From: Clostridia bacterium | GTDB taxonomy: Bacteria; Bacillota_A; Clostridia; Oscillospirales; Butyricicoccaceae | Direction of reading: 5' to 3' | Assembly: GCA_017548175.1 (NCBI GenBank) | Contig: JAFYMZ010000015.1 | Coordinates: 1 to 5,486, forward strand | DNA: 5,486 nt | Shown: positions 1-4,592 of the stretch, piece after piece | How the letters are laid out: each line of letters opens with the position of its first letter | Position numbering within the stretch: position 1 is the first letter of the stretch | Notes under the pieces: model-generated | Told to the model about the DNA's origin: nothing | Databases searched by the model: none | What the model saw: the letters and a program-made list of their open reading frames with translations, nothing else | Position numbers and translations under genes: made by a program

Positions 1-500
1 AGCGCTTCCAGCGCGGCGGCATCGGGGTTGGGGTCATAGTCCCGTTCCAGCAGCAGCGCGGCTTCCGTCAGGTTGGGCACCAGCACGGTGGCCCGACGGC
101 ACAGGCTGCGGGTGGCGGCAATGCGCTGGGCGTCAAAGCCGCGATAGGGGGTGCCGTTGTCGCCCATTACCGGGTCTACCACCACCACGCAGTGGGGATT
201 TGCCAGTTTTTCCACCACTTCGCCCACCAGCGCCGCCTGAATGGGGGCGGCCAGATAGCCCAGATACATGCCGTCAAAGCGCAGGTCCTGCTTGCGCCAA
301 TGGGCGATGATCTCGGTCATCTGCTGGGTCAGGGGCAGAAAGGTGGCTTCGGGGAAGCCGGTGTGGGTGCTCAGCAGGGCGGTGGGCAGCAGGCCGCACT
401 CCAGACCCATGGCGGTCAGCACGGGCAGGGCGGTGCTGCCGGAACTCTTGCCCAGACAGGCAAAGGCCTGCGCGGTCAGCACGCGGGGTTGTTTCGTCAT
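1..500 (-). CDS. Pyridoxal/pyridoxamine kinase (PfkB/ribokinase fold), 3' end cut by window
   Basis: This gene probably encodes a kinase that phosphorylates pyridoxal, pyridoxamine or pyridoxine with ATP, giving the cofactor PLP or its precursors in the cytoplasm. The first 166 residues are visible; the rest lies left of the window. Family landmarks are a near-N-terminal G-K-S-S-G stretch followed by ALPVLTAMG (residues 25-32), LPTALLSTHTGF (38-49) as in clostridial pyridoxal kinases, VDPVMGDNG (108-116) forming the phosphate/anion-binding region, and PNLTEA (142-147). The ATP-binding C-terminal part is not visible. The ATG at 500-498 has an AAAGGAG site at 509-515, eight bases upstream. The gene follows the VTT membrane protein gene by 56 bases with no terminator between, so cotranscription is likely. 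It could be named pdxY or pdxK. A hydroxymethylpyrimidine kinase (ThiD) is the main alternative, but the LPTALLSTHTGF block favours the pyridoxal group. Confidence 0.87.
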   Translation of the reverse strand, partial: MTKQPRVLTAQAFACLGKSSGSTALPVLTAMGLECGLLPTALLSTHTGFPEATFLPLTQQMTEIIAHWRKQDLRFDGMYLGYLAAPIQAALVGEVVEKLANPHCVVVVDPVMGDNGTPYRGFDAQRIAATRSLCRRATVLVPNLTEAALLLERDYDPNPDAAALEA

Positions 501-556
501 AGGATCGTCTCCTTTGTGTACGGTTCAAATGGTTGTATATGCAGCGCGGCAGGGGA

Positions 557-1261
557 TCATTCCCCGCGGCGGCGGTGTTCCCGACGGGTCGCCACGGCGT
601 TTTTCAGCCGGTGGTAGAGATACAGCCCTGCGGCACTGAGGACGGCAGCCACGGCAAAAACGATGACGGCGCGCAGGTAACTTTGGGTGCCCAAGGCATC
701 GCCGCCCAAGGTAGAGGTGACCACCGAAGGGATACGGGCGAAAAAGCTGATGGCCATCCACACCGGCAGCTTCATTTCCGTCAGACCCACGAAATAGCAC
801 AGCAGGTCTTTGGGCGTGCCGGGGATGAAAAAGAGCAAAAAGGTCAGGCGGTTCAGCCGCCGGGAATCCTGCAAAAAGCGCAGCGCGCGGATCTTTTCCA
901 CCGGGAAAAAGACCTCTACCAGCGGCACGCCAAACTTGCGCACCAGCAAAAAGACCAGCGTGCTGCCGATGGCAATGCCGATGAGGCACAGCAGCGTGCC
1001 CTCTACGGCGCCAAAGGCATAGCCTGCGCCGATCTCCAGCGGCTCGCCGGGAATGATGGCCACGATGACCTGCAGGATGACCATTCCCACAAAGAGCAGC
1101 TTGCCGCCGAAGCCGTGGGCCTCTACCCACGCGCGAAAGGCTTGCGGCTGGGAAACCAGTCGCACCATCGGCGTGCCGATGTACCATGCCGTCAGGACGA
1201 AGAACAGGATGAAGATCATCCCGGCGCACCAAGCGGCCAGTTTTTTCTGCCGATGGGTCAC
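557..1261 (-). CDS. TVP38/TMEM64 (VTT domain, DedA-like) membrane protein
   Basis: This is an integral membrane protein of 234 residues in the VTT/SNARE-associated family (TVP38/TMEM64, related to DedA). DedA/VTT proteins are linked to lipid flipping and membrane homeostasis; the substrate here cannot be told from sequence. Hydrophobic segments lie at about 10-28, 55-71, 86-106, 140-160, 168-186 and 196-216. Two family hallmarks are visible: IIPGEPLEIGAGYAFG (69-84), the re-entrant loop with Pro-Gly and Gly-x-x-Phe-Gly, and FFIPGTPKDLLCYFVG (144-159), the second such loop. The C-terminus is short and Arg-rich, as expected for a cytoplasmic tail. The start is GTG at 1261-1259, chosen because AAGGAGGTG lies just upstream and the first hydrophobic segment follows at the expected distance. 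It is the first gene of a probable two-gene unit with the kinase downstream. The family is clear; the role is unknown. Confidence 0.9.
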   Translation of the reverse strand: MTHRQKKLAAWCAGMIFILFFVLTAWYIGTPMVRLVSQPQAFRAWVEAHGFGGKLLFVGMVILQVIVAIIPGEPLEIGAGYAFGAVEGTLLCLIGIAIGSTLVFLLVRKFGVPLVEVFFPVEKIRALRFLQDSRRLNRLTFLLFFIPGTPKDLLCYFVGLTEMKLPVWMAISFFARIPSVVTSTLGGDALGTQSYLRAVIVFAVAAVLSAAGLYLYHRLKNAVATRREHRRRGE

Positions 1262-1266
1262 GGCGG

Positions 1267-1275
1267 CACCTCCTT
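1267..1275 (-). promoter_or_regulatory. Ribosome binding site deciding the GTG start of the VTT gene
   Basis: On the minus strand this reads AAGGAGGTG, almost fully complementary to the 16S rRNA 3' end, with five bases between its last G and the GTG at 1261-1259. No in-frame ATG lies closer than the one inside the first membrane segment, so this site fixes the start. Confidence 0.85.
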
Positions 1276-1291
1276 GTCTTTGCTTGGTTCT

Positions 1292-1320
1292 ATTATGCCA
1301 CTTTCCGGCGAAACTTGCAA
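1292..1320 (-). promoter_or_regulatory. Promoter for the VTT-kinase unit
   Basis: Read on the minus strand, a -35 element TTGCAA (1315-1320) and a -10 element CATAAT (1292-1297) are separated by exactly 17 bases. The predicted start is near 1285, leaving a leader of roughly 25 bases that contains the ribosome binding site. This is a housekeeping-sigma type promoter, inferred from spacing and consensus only. Confidence 0.65.
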
Positions 1321-1381
1321 CGGAGCGAATGTAAAATCCCCGTGAAATCTGTCTGCGGAAGAAAGATTTTGCGCCTGCCCC

Positions 1382-1410
1382 TTGACTTTTTTTGCCTCGG
1401 GGGGTAGGAT
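1382..1410 (+). promoter_or_regulatory. Forward promoter of the ilvE leader / candidate small RNA
   Basis: The -35 element TTGACT (1382-1387) and -10 element TAGGAT (1405-1410) are 17 bases apart, a good match to the housekeeping sigma consensus. The spacer contains a T-run and a run of six G's. Transcription should start near 1417, about 183 bases before the ilvE start codon. Confidence 0.75.
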
Positions 1411-1416
1411 AGGAAC

Positions 1417-1525
1417 AGCAGGAGCCCCTGCCACAAGGCTGCGGATCCCTGCACCGCAGTGCGCCCTACATAGCATGGTTTGACTGGATTTGTTGAAAGT
1501 GGACGCCCTTTTGGCGTCCTTTTTT
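1417..1525 (+). ncRNA. Structured leader or small RNA ahead of ilvE (candidate attenuator)
   Basis: A transcript starting near 1417 would meet an intrinsic terminator by 1525, giving an RNA of about 110 bases. Visible elements are a hairpin GCAGG/CCTGC (1418-1422 with 1427-1431), a hairpin CTGCGG/CCGCAG (1439-1444 with 1454-1459, nine-base loop) and the terminator. GCAGG at 1418-1422 could also pair with a second CCTGC at 1448-1452, and GCGCC at 1461-1465 could pair with GGCGT in the terminator's 3' arm, so alternative folds are possible. There is no T-box signature, no ykkC-type core that I recognise, and no short reading frame rich in Leu, Val or Ile codons. Whether it is a cis-acting attenuator or a free-standing RNA is open. 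The boundaries are inferred. Confidence 0.45.
1501..1525 (+). terminator. Intrinsic terminator upstream of ilvE
   Basis: A perfect 7-bp stem, GGACGCC (1501-1507) with GGCGTCC (1513-1519), encloses a five-base loop CTTTT and is followed at once by six T's (1520-1525). Its position between the forward promoter and the ilvE start codon makes it a candidate conditional terminator. Confidence 0.85.
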
Positions 1526-1583
1526 GCAATTTGGCAGCGGTTCGGCGCGTGCAAACTGCAGATAAAAATAATTTTTACGATAC

Positions 1584-1590
1584 AAAGGAG
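1584..1590 (+). promoter_or_regulatory. Ribosome binding site deciding the ilvE start
   Basis: AAAGGAG lies nine bases before the ATG at 1600-1602. It settles the start against an in-frame TTG at 1480, from which translation would run through the terminator hairpin. Confidence 0.85.
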
Positions 1591-1599
1591 CGAATCTGT

Positions 1600-2673
1600 A
1601 TGGAAATCACGATCACCAAAAATCCCAATCCCGGCACGCTGCCCGACCCCGGCAAGCTGGTATTTGGCCGCACCTTTACCGACCATATGTTCCTGATGAA
1701 CTATTCTCGTGAGGCAGGCTGGCAGAACCCCCGCATTGTGCCCTTCGGCCCCCTTTCTCTGCTGCCCTCCGCCAGCGTGTTCCATTACGGCGCCGAGATC
1801 TTTGAAGGCCTGAAGGCCTATCGCAAGGCCGACGGCAGCGTGCAGCTGTTCCGTCCTTGGGAGAATATGAAGCGTCTGAAGAACTCCGCTGAGCGTATGG
1901 GCCTGCCTGCCGTTCCCGAAGATCTGGCACTGGAAGCCGTGCTCAAGCTGGTGGAACTGGATCAGGCTTGGGTGCCCTCTGCCCCCGGCACCTCTCTGTA
2001 CATCCGTCCCTTCGTCATCGCCACCGATGAAAATCTGGGCGTGCACGGCGTGCAGACCGCACTGTTCTGCGTCATTCTGTCCCCCGTGGGCAGCTATTTC
2101 TCCGGCGGCCTGACCCCCGTCAAGCTGATGATGGAGACCGAAGACGTGCGTGCCGTCCGCGGCGGTACCGGCTTTGCCAAGTGCGGCGGTAACTATGCCG
2201 GCGCAAACCGCGCCGCAGACCGCGCCAATGCCAAGGGCTTTGATCAGGTCCTGTGGCTGGACGGTGTGGAGCGCAAGTACATCGAAGAAGGCGGCGCTAT
2301 GAACATTATGTTCAAGATCGACGGCAAGGTTGTCACCCCCGCCCTGAACGGCTCCATTCTGCCCGGTATCACCCGCGACTCCTGCATCAAGGTGCTGAAG
2401 AGCTGGGGTATGGAAGTGGAAGAGCGTCTGGTCAGCGCAGAAGAAGTGCTGCAGGCCGCCAAGGACGGCCGTCTGCAGGAGTGCTGGTGCTGCGGTACTG
2501 CCGCCGTCATCTCTCCCGTCGGTATGCTGGCTTACGAAGAGCAGCAGTTCGTCATCAACGATATGCAGATCGGCGAGACCTCCCAGAAGCTGTACGATGC
2601 CCTCACCGACATCCAGTGGGGCCGCGCAGCCGATCCCTTCGAGTGGACCTGCCCCGTCACCTACGCCGAATAA
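1600..2673 (+). CDS. ilvE: Branched-chain amino acid aminotransferase (class IV, PLP-dependent)
   Basis: This enzyme moves the amino group between leucine, isoleucine or valine and 2-oxoglutarate, the last step in making these amino acids and the first in breaking them down. It is a cytoplasmic fold-type IV PLP enzyme of 357 residues, the longer type also found in eukaryotes (BCAT), rather than the roughly 310-residue E. coli type. Landmarks are FHYGAEIFEGLKAYR (61-75), LYIRPF (133-138), the block GGTGFAKCGGNYAGANRAA (188-206) with the PLP-binding lysine at K194, FDQVLWLDG (214-222), the Glu-Glu-Gly at 229-231, and GTAAVISPVG (299-308). Where animal BCATs have a redox CXXC in the last block, this protein does not, but it carries Cys295, Cys297 and Cys298 just before it. 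The ATG at 1600 follows AAAGGAG at nine bases. The gene is apparently transcribed alone, from the leader promoter at 1382-1410 through a terminator. Confidence 0.96.
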   Translation: MEITITKNPNPGTLPDPGKLVFGRTFTDHMFLMNYSREAGWQNPRIVPFGPLSLLPSASVFHYGAEIFEGLKAYRKADGSVQLFRPWENMKRLKNSAERMGLPAVPEDLALEAVLKLVELDQAWVPSAPGTSLYIRPFVIATDENLGVHGVQTALFCVILSPVGSYFSGGLTPVKLMMETEDVRAVRGGTGFAKCGGNYAGANRAADRANAKGFDQVLWLDGVERKYIEEGGAMNIMFKIDGKVVTPALNGSILPGITRDSCIKVLKSWGMEVEERLVSAEEVLQAAKDGRLQECWCCGTAAVISPVGMLAYEEQQFVINDMQIGETSQKLYDALTDIQWGRAADPFEWTCPVTYAE

Positions 2674-2691
2674 GCATTGCTTGCAAAACAG

Positions 2692-2730
2692 AAAAGACCC
2701 CGGTGTCCGTCACGGACACCGGGGTCTTTT
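2692..2730. terminator. Bidirectional terminator between converging ilvE and superoxide reductase genes
   Basis: An 18-bp perfect inverted repeat (2692-2709 with 2713-2730) has a three-base loop TCA. The arms begin and end in AAAA/TTTT, so each strand reads a GC-rich stem followed by at least four U's. It starts 18 bases after the ilvE stop codon and lies 46 bases beyond the stop codon of the converging gene. Confidence 0.93.
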
Positions 2731-2776
2731 GGTACATAAGAAGAAATGAAATGGTAGTCAGTGTTGGTTTCGCGGC

Positions 2777-3157
2777 TTACAGCTCTTTCTTCCACAGACC
2801 GTGCAGGTTGCAGAAGGCGTAAACTGCCACGGGCTTTTCATCGCCGATCAGGAACTCGGCAACGGGAGCCTGGCCGGGCTTCAGGTGCTTGCGGTAGATG
2901 GCAGACTCGGTAACCAGAGCGACCCAGGGGATATAGTGAACGTCCACCATGGGATGCTCCACGGAGCCGACGCGGACGATGACCTTGCTGTCTACCACTT
3001 CGGGCTGGGGAATGTGCTTTTCGTGGCTGGCATCCACCGTGCCAGGGATCAGTTCGTGCATGGGCTGGCCGCAGCACATCACGGGTACGCCGTGGTCGTC
3101 GATCAGTTCGATCTGGTTGCCGCAATGTTCACAAACGAAAAATCTGGGGTTCATCAT
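2777..3157 (-). CDS. dfx: Desulfoferrodoxin, two-iron superoxide reductase
   Basis: This small iron protein (126 residues) reduces superoxide to hydrogen peroxide in the cytoplasm without making oxygen, a common defence in anaerobes. Both metal sites are visible. The N-terminal desulforedoxin-like site has Cys9, Cys12, Cys28 and Cys29 (C-x-x-C and C-C). The catalytic site has the expected four His and one Cys: His48 (in HEKHIP, with the conserved Lys47 next to it), His68 (EHPM), His74 (VHYIPW), Cys116 and His119 (CNLHGLW). The length matches the full two-iron form, and nothing is missing. The first of two adjacent ATGs (3157-3155) is chosen because AGGAGG at 3166-3171 is eight bases upstream. 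It is a single-gene unit with its own promoter. The electron donor, normally rubredoxin, is not encoded in the window. Confidence 0.96.
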   Translation of the reverse strand: MMNPRFFVCEHCGNQIELIDDHGVPVMCCGQPMHELIPGTVDASHEKHIPQPEVVDSKVIVRVGSVEHPMVDVHYIPWVALVTESAIYRKHLKPGQAPVAEFLIGDEKPVAVYAFCNLHGLWKKEL

Positions 3158-3214
3158 AATTATTTCCTCCTAAATCGTGATCCGGTCTTGCCGGGGAATG
3201 TGTTGTTTAATGTC

Positions 3215-3232
3215 TACTAAAATAGTATACTA
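3215..3232. promoter_or_regulatory. Candidate operator: TACTA/TAGTA half-sites over the -10 and start site
   Basis: The plus strand reads TACTA, AAA, TAGTA, TACTA: three copies of one 5-base half-site in alternating orientation. Within it, ATAGTATACTAT (3222-3233) is a perfect 12-base palindrome that covers the -10 element, and TACTA-AAA-TAGTA (3215-3227) is a second dyad reaching the start site. A repressor bound here would block transcription. It does not match the PerR or Fur box. The regulator is unknown, and part of the symmetry may simply come from the -10 sequence. Confidence 0.4.
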
Positions 3233-3250
3233 TAAACACCCGTTTGTCAA
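3222..3250 (-). promoter_or_regulatory. Promoter of the superoxide reductase gene
   Basis: On the minus strand, a consensus -35 TTGACA (3245-3250) and a -10 TACTAT (3222-3227) are 17 bases apart. The predicted start is near 3215, which gives a leader of about 58 bases. This is the strongest promoter match in the window. Confidence 0.83.
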
Positions 3251-3303
3251 GCACCTTTTGAAAATATTTTGCCTGATTTGAGAAAAAATATTCCAAAGGA
3301 AGG

Positions 3304-3331
3304 AAAAAGCCCGCACGGCACGCCGTGCGGG
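3304..3331 (-). terminator. Terminator of the nucleotidase-kinase fusion gene
   Basis: A perfect 10-bp inverted repeat, CCCGCACGGC (3310-3319) with GCCGTGCGGG (3322-3331), is followed on the minus strand by a run of five T's (3304-3308). It starts seven bases after the stop codon. On the plus strand a T-run at 3335-3340 also follows, so it may work in both directions. Confidence 0.9.
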
Positions 3332-3338
3332 TGGTTTT

Positions 3339-4454
3339 TTATGACAGGTGCAGGCTTTGGAACACCGCGTCGGTGGCAGAAGCGGCATCTTCATACCGCA
3401 CCACGATGTCACAGATCTGGGCGTTCTGGGTCTCGGCCTCTACGCCCAGCAGGCGGTTGACCTTGTCGTTCACGGGAATGTCACGGCTGACGATGTCGGC
3501 CAGCAGATCTCGCTTGTCCCGCTTTAGATAGACGGTGATGACGTTGTCGAAGTGGGTCTTCATAGCCATAGCGCCGCAGATGTCCATGACGGTAAGCACG
3601 TGGCGACCCTTGGCCAAAATGTCCTCTACGTCGGACTTGCGGGAGCCGTAGCAATAGTTGCCGTAGCGGGTGGACTCGAACATCTCGCCGCTTTCCTCAA
3701 GCTTGTGGAATTCTTCCTCGGAGACGTGGTGGTACCAGCTTTCAGCCCCGGCGGCCGCCGCGGCGTTGGTGGTATAGCTCACCAGTTTTTCAAAATTGGA
3801 GTTCCGCTGCAGCATCTCCTGTGCCACTTGCGTCTTGCCGCTGCCCGAAGGGCCAACCAGCACCACGATGCCCGGCTGATCCAGCCGATTGCCGGCAGGG
3901 CGGGCGGCGTAACTGTTGATGATGACCTCTACCAGCTTCAAAAAGGCATCGTAGGAGTTTACCGCCAGCATACCGGTGGCCTGCTCGTTCCAGGGGCGGC
4001 GCAGCAGGATGGGGTAGGCGGCATTGGACTTGAACACGTTGTGCATGCCGTCGTCAAAGAGGATGTCCACGTCCAGCTTGTCCTTGCGGGCGCCCATATA
4101 AATATGGTCGGCAGGGATCTCGGGGAACTCCTCCAGAATGCGCTGGGCGCGGATGCCCATAAACTGGGGCGGCACGGCGGTGGAGATAAAGACCTCGGTC
4201 ATCTGGGAGAGTTTGCGTACAAACTCCTTGGCACCCTGGATCACCGGCTGGGTGCGGAAGAACTCGGGGTCGCTGAAGTATTCAAAAATCACGTCGGCAC
4301 GGGTGCCCAACTTGCCCCAGCGGTCCACCTCATAGATGGTCAGGGGCGGATCAAACTGATATTTCTCATTGGCCAGCTTGATGGCATAGGGGATGCACTC
4401 CATCAGCAGGTCGTCCACATCCAGCGCCGTGGACAGGCGAAACTTTCGGTTCAT
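3339..4454 (-). CDS. Fusion of HAD-type 5'-nucleotidase domain and guanylate-kinase-like domain
   Basis: This 371-residue protein joins two nucleotide-handling domains. Residues 8 to about 175 resemble HAD-superfamily 5'(3')-deoxyribonucleotidases: DVDD (12-15) fits the nucleophile and acid/base Asp pair, FISTA (89-93) fits motif II, and KDK (124-126) with FDDG (133-136) fits motifs III and IV. Residues 195-371 resemble guanylate kinase: a perfect P-loop GPSGSGKT (201-208), SYTT (226-229), an FHKLEESGEMFE block (249-260), YGNYCYGS (264-271) and MDICGA (290-295). The usual GMP-binding arginines of the S-x-T-T-R-x-P-R loop are absent: Asn230 and a run of five alanines stand there. Substrate and function are therefore uncertain. 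The ATG at 4454-4452 is chosen for its AAAAGGAGG site six bases upstream; the longer frame back to 4520 would include the promoter. It is a single-gene unit with its own promoter and terminator. Confidence 0.85.
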   Translation of the reverse strand: MNRKFRLSTALDVDDLLMECIPYAIKLANEKYQFDPPLTIYEVDRWGKLGTRADVIFEYFSDPEFFRTQPVIQGAKEFVRKLSQMTEVFISTAVPPQFMGIRAQRILEEFPEIPADHIYMGARKDKLDVDILFDDGMHNVFKSNAAYPILLRRPWNEQATGMLAVNSYDAFLKLVEVIINSYAARPAGNRLDQPGIVVLVGPSGSGKTQVAQEMLQRNSNFEKLVSYTTNAAAAAGAESWYHHVSEEEFHKLEESGEMFESTRYGNYCYGSRKSDVEDILAKGRHVLTVMDICGAMAMKTHFDNVITVYLKRDKRDLLADIVSRDIPVNDKVNRLLGVEAETQNAQICDIVVRYEDAASATDAVFQSLHLS

Positions 4455-4460
4455 ATTGGG

Positions 4461-4469
4461 CCTCCTTTT
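4461..4469 (-). promoter_or_regulatory. Ribosome binding site deciding the fusion-gene start
   Basis: AAAAGGAGG on the minus strand lies six bases before the ATG at 4454-4452. It rules out the in-frame start 22 codons further upstream. Confidence 0.85.
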
Positions 4470-4472
4470 CGC

Positions 4473-4491
4473 AAACCTGTATCGTAGGTTT
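4473..4491. promoter_or_regulatory. Candidate operator dyad at the fusion-gene start site
   Basis: AAACCT (4473-4478) and AGGTTT (4486-4491) form a perfect 6-base inverted repeat around a 7-base spacer. It starts directly after the -10 element and spans the predicted transcription start, where a bound repressor would act. No regulator family is recognised from the sequence. In the RNA it could only partly form a hairpin, so a protein-binding site is the likelier reading. Confidence 0.35.
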
Positions 4492-4520
4492 ATTATATCG
4501 GCTTCTTGGGGAAAAAGCAA
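4492..4520 (-). promoter_or_regulatory. Promoter of the nucleotidase-kinase fusion gene
   Basis: On the minus strand, a -35 TTGCTT (4515-4520) and a perfect -10 TATAAT (4492-4497) are separated by 17 bases. The predicted start is near 4485, giving a leader of about 30 bases. Confidence 0.8.
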
Positions 4521-4545
4521 ATCTTTTGTGCCGCCGTCAGGGATG

Positions 4546-4575
4546 AAAAACGCCCGACGGAAGTTCCGCCGGGCG
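4546..4575 (-). terminator. Terminator of the CWB2-repeat gene
   Basis: The 10-base arms 4551-4560 and 4566-4575 surround a five-base loop, followed on the minus strand by five T's (4546-4550). The single non-Watson-Crick position is a G-U pair in minus-strand RNA but an A-C mismatch in plus-strand RNA, which confirms the direction. It lies 17 bases after the stop codon. Confidence 0.9.
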
Positions 4576-4592
4576 TTGTGGATGATGAAAGA

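Larger units (their letters stand above)
1262..1599. other. Divergent intergenic region between the VTT gene and ilvE
   Basis: This 338-base stretch has no convincing protein gene. From left to right it holds the ribosome binding site and promoter of the minus-strand unit, a stretch of about 60 bases (1321-1381) between the two divergent promoters, a forward promoter at 1382-1410, a transcribed leader with hairpins, a terminator at 1501-1525, and about 60 bases leading to the ilvE ribosome binding site. I found no good second forward promoter between 1526 and 1583. In the middle, AAATCT (1345-1350) and AGATTT (1364-1369) form a spaced inverted repeat that might bind a regulator, but this is weak. 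Confidence 0.7.

Noticed and set aside
552..565. Small hairpin GGGGA/TCCCC at the end of the VTT gene
   Set aside because: The stem is only five pairs, has no T-run on either side and overlaps the stop codon, so it is not a convincing terminator.
533..1345. Long open frame on the plus strand, opposite the VTT gene
   Set aside because: The translation is rich in Gln, His, Gly and Asp with no hydrophobic pattern or known motif, typical of the reverse complement of a membrane protein gene in GC-rich DNA.
1411..1525. T-box, ykkC-type (ppGpp/PRPP) riboswitch or leader-peptide attenuator ahead of ilvE
   Set aside because: The conserved T-box sequence and the ykkC core are not visible, the leader is short for a T-box, and no small frame carries clustered Leu, Val or Ile codons. 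The only ATG in this leader is followed by a stop after one codon.
1480..1599. N-terminal extension of ilvE from an in-frame TTG
   Set aside because: It lacks a ribosome binding site, runs through a terminator hairpin, and does not resemble the family N-terminus. The ATG at 1600 has a proper site.
1258..2046. Minus-strand open frame crossing the intergenic region and the 5' part of ilvE
   Set aside because: It overlaps a confident gene, spans the promoter and terminator region and shows no family motif.
3181..3195. CCGG-CCGG hairpin in the superoxide reductase leader
   Set aside because: A four-base stem is too short to claim as a regulatory structure without conservation data.
3222..3236. 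PerR box at the superoxide reductase promoter
   Set aside because: One half resembles TTATAAT but the other half does not match, and the symmetry centre lies elsewhere.
3552..4487. Long open frame (311 codons) on the plus strand, opposite the fusion gene
   Set aside because: It is a by-product of GC-rich codons on the other strand: the composition is low in recognisable motifs, there is no clear ribosome binding site, and the opposite strand has a well-supported gene with promoter and terminator.
4455..4520. Longer start for the nucleotidase-kinase fusion
   Set aside because: The extra 22 codons cover the -10 and -35 elements and the ribosome binding site, so they should not be translated.
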